Source: Xylaria sp. FL1777
Taxonomy: Eukaryota; Ascomycota; Sordariomycetes; Xylariales; Xylariaceae
Reading direction: 5' to 3'
Assembly (NCBI GenBank): GCA_022578965.1
Contig: MU400582.1
Location: forward strand, 124,001 to 188,000
DNA length: 64,000 nt
Shown here: positions 22,501-35,296 of the stretch, piece by piece
Numbering within the stretch: the stretch's first letter is position 1
Layout: the number at the start of each line of letters is the position of its first letter
Translations under genes and position numbers: made by a program
The notes under the pieces: generated by a model
Databases searched by the model: none
Told to the model about the DNA's origin: nothing
Seen by the model: the letters and a program-made list of their open reading frames with translations, nothing else

Positions 22501-24530
22501 GACCGCTTACGCTGCAGGCGCGTAGGTGGCCAGGAAGAATGACCAGTAACATCTACGACTGCTAAGTTACCGATTCGAAAGGGCGTTTATTTACTGACTA
22601 AAATCAGTTTTAGCTCGTTCGTTAGCGAGATAGATTAAATACTCTACAGTCGTAGCGTAGTGTATCGATTTTTAACATCTATTTCTGACATCTGTTATAC
22701 TGCCAGTCCTGTTTGGGGGATCGTCGGCTAAGTTGTCCCTGATCCTACAAGTCGGTAGACTCAGCGCTAGCAATTTGAATTACCATGTATGTCATAGGAA
22801 ATGAAAGGAATATTGTTTATAATCTGACCAAATACCTTTCGATTATTCTGCTCGACTGGAGCGCTACACCAGATAACCCTTACTAACCTGTAAATGCGAC
22901 GAAACAAACCCTCAGATCTTGCCCCTTTTGACTTGGCTGTTGACAATAGATCATCACGGGGGCGTTCTTTTCTTGCTATATGAACATGGAACAACGTCAC
23001 CCGAGCTCACAGGAGAAAGTGTGGCCGAACTGTTTATGGTGATCGTGTTCTAGAAAGTACCTAGGTATTTTATGTCGAGGCCCCTAAGTAGAAGCTGATG
23101 ATATTTACACTCAGGACATGGGGTATAATTTCGCCTGTCCGTGCTACACATAATGGCCTAAAGGCTCAGAACACCTTTTCCTTTGCTATATCGGTGGATG
23201 AGGAGCCTTGAGGGATTTAGGAGTTAGAAACGGCGTGCCTCATTAGTAATGCGACAGATACAGCTTAGTCCATACCTCCAAGCCCCAGAAGCCATCTAGG
23301 TCGTTGATCGTAATGTATATATGTATTCGACTTTCATTAGTTTGAGCTTCGCTCTGATCTCGTAGCTGCGTAAGGTAGTGACCCCGGTATCACTTTCCAT
23401 GGGACACCGAGACTAGTCAATTTCACTAGCTACTTTGATTTTACAATGGTTATCCGTAGGCTCTTGCAATTTTCATATTAGTCTATGAGTTAATAACGTG
23501 AATCGTGGACTTCACGACAGAAAGGTGACTTCTTTAAGTGTTGTACTATTGTCACGTTGGTGGGCATATATACTATACCGTTGTTGCAATTTCCGCAACA
23601 ACGGCGTCTTTTTGCGCGACAACTATGTATAGATACAATAGAGGATGCCCATCAATATAAAGACGTATAATTCTTTTATGAGATAGAGAGTTTCATAGCT
23701 TTTACGCTATACAGTATTTCGAACTATATTGTTAGTCAGGTTCATAGTCTTTAAGATGAGATATGAGAACGAAGATGACTCTAGGAGTTAGTTCATTAAG
23801 TTACAAAGAGACAAATCCTTTTATGCTAGGATGGTTTAGATTGCTTGGCTCTATATCGTGGTCCCAACGGCTCTAAGTTGCATGTGTTTACAACTATAGA
23901 TAGGGCTACTAAGTCATCTACCAGGGAATGGATCGTTAGGTTAGTGATCGTTTAGCAGCGTACAGTAATTCAAGTGCCTTTCATACCCGCATCTCGGGCA
24001 ACCTGCTTATGAATCATGATCGGCTAAAATTGCAATACTAAGAATCGTCAGTTACCTATGTTTATCCGATGTCAGCCACGTGAATTGGCCGCCAGTTTCA
24101 CTATATAGGTCATGGGCTCTTATTTTATATGCCTTATAACTCGACCATCTAGTAACTAGGTGACCCACGATCCCTTCTCACTAAGCTTAACAACATCTAG
24201 AAAATTAGGGGTAACTTCGGGGAAATTAGTCGTCTATGGTATCATTTAAATTGATGAGCTAAATCTAAGTAGAAACTACGCTCAATCATATAGCTGACCA
24301 AGATTTTAAAAGTTAGCCAGCCAATTGCCTAGCGTTATATCTTTCTGAATGACCACTAATCAACGAGTAGTCGGTGATGTTCTAGGTTAGCATTCTATTT
24401 TACCCCGACTGTAATTCTGGTTATTGATATAGGGATCCAGCTTGCCAGATTTTCCAAAATCACAAGTAACCCAATACTTGTAACATGTCACCCAGCCTCT
24501 ATTCTTTCCTTAGAGATAGATGTATCCCTA
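22501..24530. other. AT-rich, stop-dense block
   Basis: No gene is supported. The sequence is AT-rich with stops in all frames and resembles the left end of the window. A hairpin with perfect 10-base arms (CCGTTGTTGC and its complement) lies at 23578-23604. Short protein-like scraps near 23.85 kb are too decayed to assign. A mutated transposon remnant is possible but not shown. Confidence 0.45.
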
Positions 24531-27380
24531 TTACCATACTTCTTCCCAGAACACCCACATTTTATGAAGCATTTCCTTCGCTTTTTCACGATCAGTAGTA
24601 ATCCCCCCCTTCACCATACAGTCGTATAAAGCAAGCCTGACAGCCTCTGGCATTTTTCCAGAGCTCCCGCACAAGCAGATGGCACAGCCTTTGCGGAGCA
24701 AGTCGCAGACCCGTTCAGAGCGTTCGAGGAGACGGTCCTGAACATATATTTTGGGGGTTTGATCTCTTGAGAACGCCGTGACAACATTAATGCCCAGCTC
24801 CGTCCAGTCACTTTCAAAAAAGAAGTCGGCTGCACGGTTTCGCCCGCCATAAAAGAGAAGATCCTCGACCGTGGCCTTGGTATTTCTTTTTCTAGCAACC
24901 GCTGCACGCTGGTGAAGGAGAGCGCGGATAGGCGCGATGCCTGTGCCGGGAGCGATGGCGAGCAGAGGTTTATCCGGGTTAAGGATAATCCCTGGGATAT
25001 TGTTCGACCGGACTGTAATGTTGACTTTGGTGCCGGGTTTGAGAGAGGCAATGTACCGAGAGCAGAGGCCTTGCCTAGTCTTGCGCAACACCGTCTTATA
25101 CTTAACCAAGGCAACGGCTAAGTCCAATATAGTGTCATCAGGGTGCCTATAGTCATCCATTAAGAACCCACCGCTTGCAATGCTGTACTCACGGCCCCGT
25201 ATGACTGGGAAGAGAGATGGAACGTGTTGGTAAGGTACCCGAACGCTCGGAAAATCATGTAGCACTTCAAGTATAGATCGGCGTGGTCGAGATGTATAGT
25301 CCCAAAACTCATCAGAATGACCGGGATCAGCAAATTCTCTGAGTCTTTCCTTGTGCGTAATGTCCTCTGTGTAGTGAGCGATCTCCGAGAAGAACGTACG
25401 CCTAGGTATGCATGTGATATCATAGTTGTGGGTAAGGAGATCCCGCAACGTGCTGTTTTCTAGGGGATGGCAATTCTTGGGTGTTTTACAGGGGATATCT
25501 TCACTCGCAGTATTGTGTTCAAACGGTTTATCGGCCACAGCTCCCCAGTCCATAAGATCAATAAGAGCTTGAACATCCTGAGAGAAGTTCTTCGGATAAA
25601 TGACTGCCACATCGCCTGGACCATAGAGAAGTCGATGAACGTTGCCATCCTCGGTCGTCTTTCCGCCAATGCGTATAACAAGCTGCCGAACATCTTGCCA
25701 ATGAGAAGTGGGAGTCAATCGGTTGTTGCTAGCAACCACTCCACGCCACGAACCGGGTATAGGGAGCAAGGTGGTAGAAGCGGTCTCCTCTGGGTCGCTA
25801 GCAGAGTCATCAAGAGAGTATTTAGTCGGAGCATCCCTCAAAATGTTGGGTCTATCGAGTATATCTACCCCACCCGGCCAATGTTTCGCGGTTTCATTTG
25901 AGAGACGAGGCATGTTGTGCTGGCCTCGCGCTCGATCTTCCACTTCATGTTGATACCTCAAAATTTCGCGACGAGGGTAGTTATCCACATGACTAAAAAT
26001 GGCCGCTTCCCTGTCGAGCTTTCGACCATGGTTATCGGTGTCATATTGAGGTTTCGTCATTGCTGTACGTTTGGAGTCTGTAGCTATGTCTTGTTTCGAT
26101 AGTTCGATAGTGAATTTGGGAGTGAGCTGCACATCTGGCGGTATTGGTGGTAAGCCGGGAGGTAATGGGAAGACTTTTTCAAGATATGTCCGCAGAGTTA
26201 GACACCATGGCAAGAATGTTCCGTCGATGCTTTTCGCATGTTAGTAGAGTGCTGCGAAGTAGCTAGTGATAGGGTGGAATATTTCTAATACCCACGTCAC
26301 TTCGACCGTGTATGAGGTCGGCAGGGATTTGGCTGCTTACCCGTTTTCGTTGCGTTCATCAGCCTCACCACGAGGCAAGAATTCAACTGCGCCAAGCTGT
26401 TCGAGGCGCTTATGGAGTTTTCGTGCAGCCCAGTTATATCTGGAGGATTAGAGCTTGACGTTAGCGACCATAGGTGTGCACCCATCGTAACAAGAAAGCA
26501 ATCTGTGAGCAAGAAGGGTGGGAAAGTGGAACGAGCAAGGGTGCGCACTGAAAATACGAGCTGTCGCCGAGACCGAAAGTGGTGAAGTTGACTTGACGAA
26601 GGCAGTTGGGCGGGAGGCGCTTGCGAAGGAGGCTCTTCCAAAAACTGCGAGAGTTCTTGGGCAAGTCGCCTTGGCCGGTAGTGGAAACCACGAAGATGAC
26701 GAGAGGGTGTTGTAACAGGTCGCTCTGGTAAAGAGACACCTGGTTAGTGGCTATTCCTGGTCCTCGACAAAAGTAAGGGACCGGAGATTGGGTGGCTGGC
26801 GGAGGTTACTGAGAAGGTTAAGGTGACGGGCGGGCGAGGTTGTTGTGCCAGGAGGCGAGGTGAAATGAGGATGAGGTAGGACGGGGTGAGGAGGTGAGGC
26901 AAGACAAGGCGAGGAGAGGAGACGAGAGGAGAGGAGACGAGAGGAGAGGAGACGAGAGAGGAGGAGAAAGGAGGAGGAGAAGGAGGAGGAGAAGGAGGAG
27001 GGATAATTAATGTAGGAAACCACTTCTACTTGCCCCAGGCGCGCAGGCAGGGAAGCTTCTCAACTCGGTACATTGGCATCTGAAAGTACATGAATACGTG
27101 AGAATGTTCAGGGCGGCTTGCGAGTCAAAGGGAGCGAAGTGCCCTCCAGGTTGACGACGATGGCGCAGGGGTCGGCGTCTGTGCAGAGGGTTTCTTCCGA
27201 TCAACGTACCAGCTCAACCTCGTTCATCTCTTCAAGCAGTGTCCGGAAGTGTAGCCTGCGTGCCAAGCGCTCGATGTCGCCGGCGCACTCTTCGCTGTTC
27301 CCCGTCTCGGATCCATAGAGGATGAGGAGGCTCCGGTGGTCGAGAGTGCCGACTTCGTCATTCTGCGCAGGGCCTTGCAT
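24531..27380 (-). CDS. TAH18: NADPH-dependent diflavin oxidoreductase (Tah18/Ndor1)
   Basis: Four exons (27380-27210, 26724-26549, 26439-26341, 26229-24531) join to 714 aa. The protein passes electrons from NADPH through FAD and FMN to Dre2/anamorsin in cytosolic Fe-S protein assembly. The flavodoxin domain has YGSETGNSE (22-30), STTGQGD (71-77), and GLGDSSY followed across an intron by NWAARKLHKRL. The FAD and NADPH parts show REYSIAS (495-501), APGTGIAPIR (575-584), FYGGRNR (608-614) and a final Trp. A linker of about 80 residues after residue 190 is longer than usual, making the protein somewhat larger than many relatives. The first intron is 485 nt and carries a long pyrimidine-rich repeat on the coding strand. 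Splice choices follow family alignment; for example, donor GTGCGC at 26548 keeps the SSY-to-NWAARK spacing. Confidence 0.92.
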
Positions 27381-30289
27381 AACTGGCGGTATTGATGGAC
27401 AAGGCGGCTCACAAGGTGGGATGAGAGGGAAGTCGTGTCGTGCACGTAACCATTGCCCGTCTTAGAGCAGCTTTCTTGTCCCCTCTCTTTCCTTCTTATG
27501 GTTGCTAATCTTGAATCGAGTTCGAGGTTCACATGCACCGGGTGTTGTTTGTAACTTGAAGGCATAGAACACCTACCAAATACGTACCTCGCTGAGTAGT
27601 ATACCGACCTCGGTAGGTAGGTCGCTACGTAGGTCGCTACGTAAGTACGCATGCTTATGTCATTTACATGTATTGCGCATGTATGGTGCCACAGACTACC
27701 TAGGTAGATAGCGTCGAAGTACCTTGACTTTCCGTGTGAATGCTTGAGCAACATTGATTACGCGGGGAGGCCCGCTTCCAGGCGCTATAAAACGTAGTCT
27801 CTAGGTACCTACAAGGAGGAAGCTTAGATGGCTGGCAGCATCTATTAAGCGAAACCCGTTGTCACGCAAAGCACCGGTTTATTAGACCTTAAACCTTATA
27901 TATAAGTACCAACGAATGTACAGTAGGCATCTAGCTCCTAGTGCAGAGGTTGTGCCCGGCTCCTGATAGGATGAAATGGATGAGGCTCCCGGAGATCTCG
28001 GGCAGTAGGTATAGCCACTTGTTATCTGTGAATGGAATCGTGTAAATGCGAGGGGTTAGTGTAGAAGGCTGGAGGTAATGTACCTAAGAATATTTCATGC
28101 TGCACGGTCCTTTCCCTTTTATTAAGGTTCCCTGACATCATGCACGTAATAATCTTCTAGTTAAGGTGCCCGTTCATAGATAGCCAACTACGGTAAGCTA
28201 GGCGCAAGCTGAGAAATGACCTGCTTCCAATGTTACTTATCCGAGGTCTTAGAGTTAGAAAGCAGCTATGTAAATTCATGCGCTTTTATAATGTTACCTA
28301 TGTGGACCTACAGATAATCTAGTTAGAAATTTGATTAGCTAAATGTACTTGGTGTCAGTCAGTGCACGTATTAATATGACAATTCCATAACAGCATTTAT
28401 AAAGCCAACTACCTAGGTATCCTAGATATTTATAATAGGTAAGCTAGAAAGCAAAAGGAACAAACACAAGAACAAAAACAAATGGATGGACAAGGGGCTA
28501 AAAGGGGGAAATTTCATTTCGCCTCACAAGCAGCTGAAGTTACGGTATTACTAGGTAGGTAGTGTTTTGGTTAGTGGGTGCTGTTAGATCAATGGCGGGG
28601 TGTGCACATAGTGAGCCCCTGGCTTGGAAGTGCGTAAACCTGGACTGTCGAATGTCAATATAGCTTCTAGAACTTCAACTGCCGGCTGGCCATCACATTG
28701 TAGCTATGTTCCGATATTGTTTAAACTTCCTAGGTGAACAGCAGCAACAAAAAATATGAATACCTAGCACTAGATCATGCATGGACTACTTCTAACAAAA
28801 AATCAATACTATACTTAAGTTAACACGGAACAGAGTATTAAAGGTCTTGTTATACTACTAGTGTAGTGTTCTTTAATTCGGCTATTTTCTCCACTGTTAA
28901 TTGAGTTAGTAAATTTTAAATTTAATCTCCTATTAACTACGTAAAGTACTATGGACTACACTTGCACATAGGACATAATATAAGTAATGCGCATTTGTAT
29001 TATCCCTTTTATAATATACAAGCTGAACTACCACTTGTATGAAGAAACAAGTGACTGTATTGAAGTAAGGCACTATATGTATTCCGTATTCTACAACTTT
29101 CCTCGAGATAACCTAAGTATAGTACCCTAGTAGGGCACTTACTACGTCCTGCGCAAGTGGCATGGTAAATCAGCCCTGTGGCATTAGAGCGGACCCAGAC
29201 AATCTGGACACTAGGTACTGTACTTAGGTGTCCGGGGATGCACATACCACAAGCCATCGGGCGCAATTTTTGGGTTTGATGGACCCATAGTTGCGGCCAA
29301 GTGCGTCATGCGGCAAACAGCTTCTCTTCAATCTGGAGAATACAGACCTTTTGGTTCTGCCCAATGATAGCATCTGTGCAGCGTGTGGCGTTGAATTACC
29401 TAGCAATACTTAGGGTTAGCATAGAAGGATCTCAGTTCGATTCCGTGATATTGAATCACCTTGTCTAAGTTGCAGAATTAAAATCGACAAAACTTGAAGT
29501 GGCTGGGCTAGTTGCAGCCTCAGCTTAAGTAGGTCGAGTCCCATTGCTTACAGAAAAGGCAACAAACAAAGAAATATGAGTTGCAAGTTACCATTGCAAA
29601 GACCTGGGTAGTATAGACTACCTAGGTAAGTAGATACCTACTTGCCAACCTCACGTGGTTGACATCTCTGCACTTGAACATAGACCACTTCGGAGTTACT
29701 GCCTAGTAGGTATGTACCTATCATTGATAGTGTGCTTTCCTTTCAAATACCCAGGCCCATGAATTGCTCATTTTACCTTCCACTTTTAAGGTGCAACATC
29801 AGAGGTTAGCGTGCTGATTAGCGACCGCAAGTGTAGAAAGTAAAGTGAGCAATCCATTCAGGTAAGCCGGTATCTAGTATATTTCAAGGGCACTCCTTCT
29901 GATTGGCACGTATGCATTTGCCCCTTTCCTCTTTCGTCGTCCCCCCCTCACACCTGCCGTGTGCACATCCAACAAAGGGCCCACAATCACCAGAAACACC
30001 CTACAAAAATTTCTGGCACGTCGCAGCACCTACTTTGGTCTTCTCTTCCCCTTCTCCTCTTCACACCTCTCAATCCACATCAATCAAGTCAACTTGTGTC
30101 AACTTTCGACCAACACCCAAGTCTTCCCAGCTTTCTAGGGCACGTAGCCACCCTATCTTCCTCCCCCGACATCAACCGTTGTTCACGCGTTCAACTTCTG
30201 AAACGCTCCGCAAACGTCCACGCATTTCTACCTCCTGCTATCACAACCAACCTTAACATCACCACTCCCATCCACATCCACTAGACATC
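27381..30289. other. Intergenic region between TAH18 and the RRM gene
   Basis: These 2.9 kb lie between the divergently transcribed TAH18 (-) and RRM gene (+). I see no gene. Palindromic AGGTA words occur at 27605-27700 and 29618-29645. An AT-rich tract spans 28.7-29.0 kb. The final 350 bases before 30290 are C/T-rich and AC-rich, as is common in fungal 5' leaders. Confidence 0.55.
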
Positions 30290-31776
30290 ATGGCCAGCAC
30301 TGTGGAGAAGGTTACCCAGGTTGCCGAACAGGCTGTCAACGACGTTACCAACGCTCTGAGCAATACGTCGCTCACTGAAAACAAGGACGAAAACAAAGAC
30401 GCCGTCCATGCCAGTGCTGCTGAGGGTCGCCGCCTGTACATTGGCAACCTCGCCTATGCGACTACCGAGGGGGAGTTGAAGGAATTCTTCAAGGGCTACC
30501 TTGTGTAAGTTTTGCGTCTACCCTGACTTGCAACCTCATCTCGCCAACTATAATTGCTGCCCTGTCTATCTTGTTTGTTACTCAAGCTTCTGAGCTCGCA
30601 CAGGATAGAAGGAAGGGTCAAGCGCTTTTGAGCTACCCCGTTCCTTCCCTAACAAGTCCTATCTCTATTGCCCTGAAGGTTTCTATGATAGGATGCATGA
30701 TAACACTGTTCAACCAAGTGAGCTTTGTTATGGAGTACTAGACGTCAAAGCATTGCTTTCAGACTTGGTAGATTACCTCATTGACTGAGCTGGCTAGCTA
30801 ATTCCTCCTTTAGAGAGTCTGTTTCTATCCCTAAGAATCCCCGTACCGACCGCCCCGTGGGCTACGCTTTTGTCGATTTGTCCACCCCTAGCGAGGCCGA
30901 GCGCGCTATTGGCGAGCTTTCGGGCAAAGAGATCCTTGAGCGCAAGGTTTCTGTCCAGCTAGCTCGCACACCCCAACCTGCTGGCGAGAAGACCGAGGGT
31001 ACCTCTAGCGGTGAAGGTGCTGAGGGTTCTCGACGCCGAGCTTCTGGTCGTGGCCGTGGTCGTGGTCGAGGACGTGGTGGCCGAACCGGACGTGGCGGAC
31101 GATCTGTACGTTGAAACCCGTGTGATCGACTAGAACTTTGAGAAGGGGGGACGCTAATATTAAAATTAGGATGGCGGGAAGGATATTGCCGGCGAGGAGA
31201 CTGCTGAGAAGAATGAAGCTGTCCCCGACGCCTCTGAGGTTCTACCTTTGACCGACGTTACCAACAAAGTCGATACTGACGCGTCTGAGAAGAGCAAGAA
31301 GGTTCCAGCTCGTGAGCGCCGAGAGCGTGGACCTCCGGCTGATGGCATCCCTTCCAAGAACAAGGTGATGGTAGCAAACCTCCCTTACGACCTCACAGAG
31401 GAGACCGTACGTCTTTAGGCTGCATGATAGTGGCTTGTATTAAGGGAAGATGCTAACTATCAAATAGCTCAAGGATCTCTTCAAGGCTTACGAGCCTTCC
31501 TCAGCGAAGATTGCCCTTCGGCCCATTCCCCGATTTATGATCAAGAAGCTCCAGGCCCGCGGCGAGGCTCGCAAGGGCCGTGGTTTCGGCTTTGTGACTC
31601 TCGCTTCCGAAGAGTTGCAGCAGAAAGCTGTGGCAGAGATGAATGGCAAGGAGATTGAGGGCCGTGAAATTGCCGTCAAGGTTGCCATCGACAGTCCCGA
31701 CAAGACTGACGAGGAGGCCAACATTCCTCACGAGAGTGAGACCAATGGTCAAGAGGCGACTGCCACAACCGCCTAA
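30290..31776 (+). CDS. Two-RRM RNA-binding protein with an RGG-type linker
   Basis: Four exons (30290-30504, 30814-31105, 31170-31406, 31468-31776) join to 350 aa. RRM1 (about 46-124) has RNP2 LYIGNL and RNP1 GYAFVDL. A 309-nt intron splits it after GYLV. An Arg/Gly-rich segment (GRGRGRGRGRGGRTGRGG) follows at about 145-165, typical of nucleic-acid-binding and methylated RGG boxes. RRM2 (about 233-330) has MVANLPY and GFGFVTL. The N-terminus is acidic/amphipathic (VEKVTQVAEQAVNDV). Such proteins bind mRNA or pre-rRNA; whether this one is nuclear/nucleolar or cytoplasmic cannot be told. Introns have GTAAGT or GTACGT donors and TAG acceptors. Confidence 0.88.
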
Positions 31777-32822
31777 ATTTACCACTCGACTTCTTTGTTA
31801 GCATGCGCCTATTTTGATGAGGAGTGGAGCCAGACAATCATCCCTACTACCGTTGGCAAACATCATATGAGCATGCAGTGTGCGCAGGTGTTGAGCATTT
31901 GTAGCAAGGGATGAGAATCAGCCGAATTTATGATAGATACGAACGCGAGACCAATAGTTGATATGGCTTTTGATATTGTCGACAGGGCGTTGTCGTAAGA
32001 GTTACGCCGGTGCATCTCTTGATAGACGTCGGGCCATGATGTTTATGCTTCTAACATCCATATTCATTCTCACGGGTTATTTCTCAGTCTCTTACGCATT
32101 ATTCTCGGATTGTACACTAGGTGGCCGCCAGAAAAGGCGTTAAATGGGACTGGGAAAAGTTCTCGAGCGAAAATAGAGATACAAGTGATTGATTTTGGGC
32201 ATGATTGTTAACCTTGTTTGCGTTTTAAGTGAATAATACTAGCAAGGCTATAGTCCTATTGGTTGCTGCAATCGAGTAATCTTGAGAAATCCGTATGGTT
32301 TATGGAACTCTGTATCAAGTGTGTTGGTTCCAGGCGCCTTGATCTTCTGGCGTTTGGCATATGTCTACTGTTGTGCTAAAACATAATGCTGTAGTATAGA
32401 AACTATATATTTGTGTAATTAGAGTTCTTTGCCACTCTAATGAGAATCTCAGACCGATTTTCCAAAGTTGTATCACCGCAAGAAACAGACGAGAATCCAA
32501 AAGGTAATTTGGAAGAGAAAAGTACGTATCTATCTACCTGCTGCGGTGATCTAACTGGTATCATGCTGCTATTGAAGCCTTGTTATAGTGCACTTTTGGT
32601 AGAACTTCGGGACTTGGAACAAGCGCCGATCGGCCAATCATTTCTTTGAATCGACCTCCTGAGCGAAATGTATCTTCCCCTGAAGGACCATCTAGATATC
32701 ATGCATGTCATTCATGTTAGAGTGTCGCATTTCGTTTCAAGCTGCAGCATATAATAGAATAAACCATTTTCTCTAGGCTACAACTACTCCCACAACCACT
32801 CTAGGGGAAAGTTGCCACGAAA
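31777..32822. other. Intergenic region between the RRM gene and GCS1
   Basis: No gene is visible. The region holds the 3' end of the RRM gene and the promoter of the ArfGAP gene. Open frames at 31958 and 32440 have no protein-like content. Confidence 0.6.
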
Positions 32823-34175
32823 ATGTGGGAAGTTGACCCCGAGACGAGGTCAAAGGTACGTGCATTCAACCCAGGCCAATGTACCCTCATCCCAAATATG
32901 TCCAGTCTCGCTCACCAGCGCGATCCTCGCATGTCTTTCCCAGCTCCTCGCCATACAGAAGACCAACAACAACAACAATTGTTGTGATTGCAACGCCCCG
33001 AACCCGCAATGGGCATCCCCGAAATTTGGCGTCTTCATCTGCTTATCATGCGCCGGAGTGCACCGCGGCCTCGGCGTCCACATCTCCTTTGTCCGCTCCG
33101 TGACCATGGACGCCTTCAAGCAGGCGGAGATCGAACGTATGCGGCTAGGCGGTAACGAAGGGTGGCGAAAGTTTTTCGAAGAGCACGAGGACACCAAGAT
33201 GCGCGGCCTGAGCTGGGACGACGCTACCATCGCGGAACGATATAGTGGCGAGGTCGGCGAAGAGTGGAAGGAGAGACTCACCGCCAAGGTCGAGGATAGA
33301 GAATACGTTCCTGGCGAACGACGGAGCACACAGCCTAGCGCGAACACGGCCGCCAAACCGCCCACCAGTGGATCGCGACAAATTAGTAGGACCGGTACGC
33401 CGCTGAGCGGGACGAGAAGGACTGAGAGCCCGCACCAGGGTGGTGGTACGAAGGCTAAGGTTGACGATAAGTACTTTGCGCGCTTGGGGGAAGAGAATGC
33501 ATCAAGGCCTGATGATCTGCCACCGAGCCAGGGAGGGAAGTATGGCGGCTTTGGAAACACAGCCATACCGACAACTGCGGGTGGTGGCAGCTCGAGCATA
33601 CCAGACTTGACAGAGCTACAGAAGGATCCTGTGGCCGCGCTGACGAAAGGGTTTGGCTGGTTCGCGTCTACAGTCACAAAGACGGCCAAAGGTATCAATG
33701 ACGATTTCATTCAGCCTACGGCCAAGCAGGTGAGCTCTGCTCTTCCTATTCAGTTTACTCTATTTTACTTCATAACCCTGTCACCGACCGCGGCAACTCT
33801 AAATACGACTATCGGGGGAAAGGCTCGCTAACGATGCTCCGTACACAGCTGTCGGATTCCGACTTCGCAGCGCAGGCACGGTTCGCAGCGGGAAATGTTG
33901 GCCGGGCGGCTCAAGTGGGTGCCATGAGCGCCCAGGAAAGATTCAACCGCTTCGTTGAAGGGCCCGATGCAAGTGGTAGCAGTCAGTCACGCCAAACACC
34001 TCTTGATGAAAGCAAGAAAGACTTCTGGGATGACTTCTCGTCACTTGCGGACCAAAGGCACGGTACAGGTGCTAAGTACAGCTCTATTGGCACGTCGGCC
34101 ATGGGCAAGGCACCAGGAAAAGGTGCCGGGCCCTCGACGGGGAAAAAGCATGATGATGAGTGGGATGATTGGTGA
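32823..34175 (+). CDS. GCS1: ARF GTPase-activating protein, Gcs1/ArfGAP1 type
   Basis: Three exons (32823-32855, 32944-33729, 33849-34175) join to 381 aa. The short first exon encodes [11 protein letters not shown] and joins to [12 protein letters not shown], the usual Gcs1 N-terminus; this fixes the start, since upstream in-frame codons are intron read-through. The zinc finger is complete: Cys24-x2-Cys27-x16-Cys44-x2-Cys47. The catalytic arginine finger is Arg52 in GVHRGLGVH. The protein stimulates GTP hydrolysis by Arf1 during COPI vesicle cycling at the Golgi. The C-terminal half has the amphipathic, Ser/Thr/Gly-rich, ALPS-like region ([20 protein letters not shown]) that senses curved membranes, and it ends in DDEWDDW. 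A purine microsatellite starts just after the stop codon. Confidence 0.94.
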
Positions 34176-34176
34176 T

Positions 34177-34264
34177 GGAGGAGGAGGAGGAGGAGGAGGA
34201 GGAGGAGAAGAAGAAGAAGAAGAAGAAGAAGAAGAAGAAGAAGAAGAAGAAGAAGAAGAAGAAA
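34177..34264 (+). repeat. GGA/GAA microsatellite just after GCS1
   Basis: A run of GGA triplets (34177 to about 34205) passes into about 18 GAA triplets. It begins two bases after the GCS1 TGA and so lies in the 3' UTR. The coding strand is all purine. Confidence 0.95.
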
Positions 34265-35296
34265 AGATAGCGAATTAAATGAGAAAGCAATCGAAGAATC
34301 GCGGCAGCGTTGATGAGTTGATGAGAGACCTTATTTAGTCACATCGAAATATTTGCCTGTACTTACCTCATTGTTGTATGGTTAAATAGATTCTGGGTAA
34401 CATCCCTGTCAAGTTAACGAGTAGAGGTTACTAAAGGAATCCATCTTATGAAATAGAAATAAATGTTCGGTTATATTATGGCTTGAATCTTGCACGGGCG
34501 TTTCGGTGTATGGTCGACGAATGCACCAATTGACAAGTATAAAGCCATTGACCTTGCATTATCTGAAGATACCGATAGAGATGGTCCTTGTTGGCATTTG
34601 CATTGTAACTCAATGTACAAGACTTAAGTTAATCATGATAAATTTTATAAATATATTCACGTTTCTTCAGCAGATTCCAATGTATCATCCAATATAAACG
34701 CTGGTGTTATTATCACCACCTCGTCAAAAAGCCAAGGACAGAAAAGAAGAAAATGATGTGTGTAGGTAATCTAATATACCAGGTAGGTCCAGGTTAAGGT
34801 ACTGAAATACCTAGGTACTTTTTACATGTAGGTACTACCGAAGGTTAGCTCGGCAGGTATTCTACCTATCCCTTTAGTTGGGGTTTCAGCTCCAATACAT
34901 AAAAAGTGGAATAGCGGGGCTGCTTACATAAGTATATAAACCAATGAAATTACAATATGATGCTCGGATAATTGTATTATTGGGTTATCTGTTTATGTAA
35001 GCAACCCCGCTATTCCACTTTTTATGTACTGGAGCTGAAACCCCAACTAAAGGGATAGTACCTAATAGAAAGGTTGTCACGTGAGACTCATCAACCTCGG
35101 GATCGATTGAAAGAATAGGTCCTGTCTGTCGGCTACTGCCGGTCTTGTCAGCGTTTCTCCGGCGTCATCGAGGGTGGGCTGTCTGGTTGCCGAATCACGG
35201 CCTCGAATATCACAACACTCGCACTCCGCCCTCCTCGACCTCAATTGGTACGCTATAATACCCGGAAGGTACATCGCAGCATACGAATTGATTACC
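34265..35296. other. Intergenic region between GCS1 and ETFB, containing a MITE
   Basis: No gene is visible. AGGTA palindromes occur at 34787-34840. A long-inverted-repeat element at 34866-35058 is listed separately. The last 240 bases should contain the ETFB promoter and leader. Confidence 0.6.
34866..35058. mobile_element. MITE with long terminal inverted repeats
   Basis: The element is 193 bp. Its first about 67 bases (starting CTATCCCTTTAGTTGGGG) are the reverse complement of its last about 67 bases, with only two mismatches that I can see. The centre of about 60 bases is AT-rich and has no coding potential. The trinucleotide TAC flanks both ends and may be the target-site duplication. 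Folded, the element makes one long hairpin. It is non-autonomous, and the superfamily cannot be named from a possible 3-bp duplication alone. Confidence 0.8.

Noticed and set aside
29420..29460. GTTCGATTCC word resembling a tRNA T-arm
   Set aside because: No matching acceptor stem, D-arm or anticodon arm upstream. No tRNA elsewhere either.
32850..33710. 286-codon minus-strand frame opposite GCS1
   Set aside because: It is the shadow of a conserved gene; the plus strand has the complete ArfGAP zinc finger and spliced structure.
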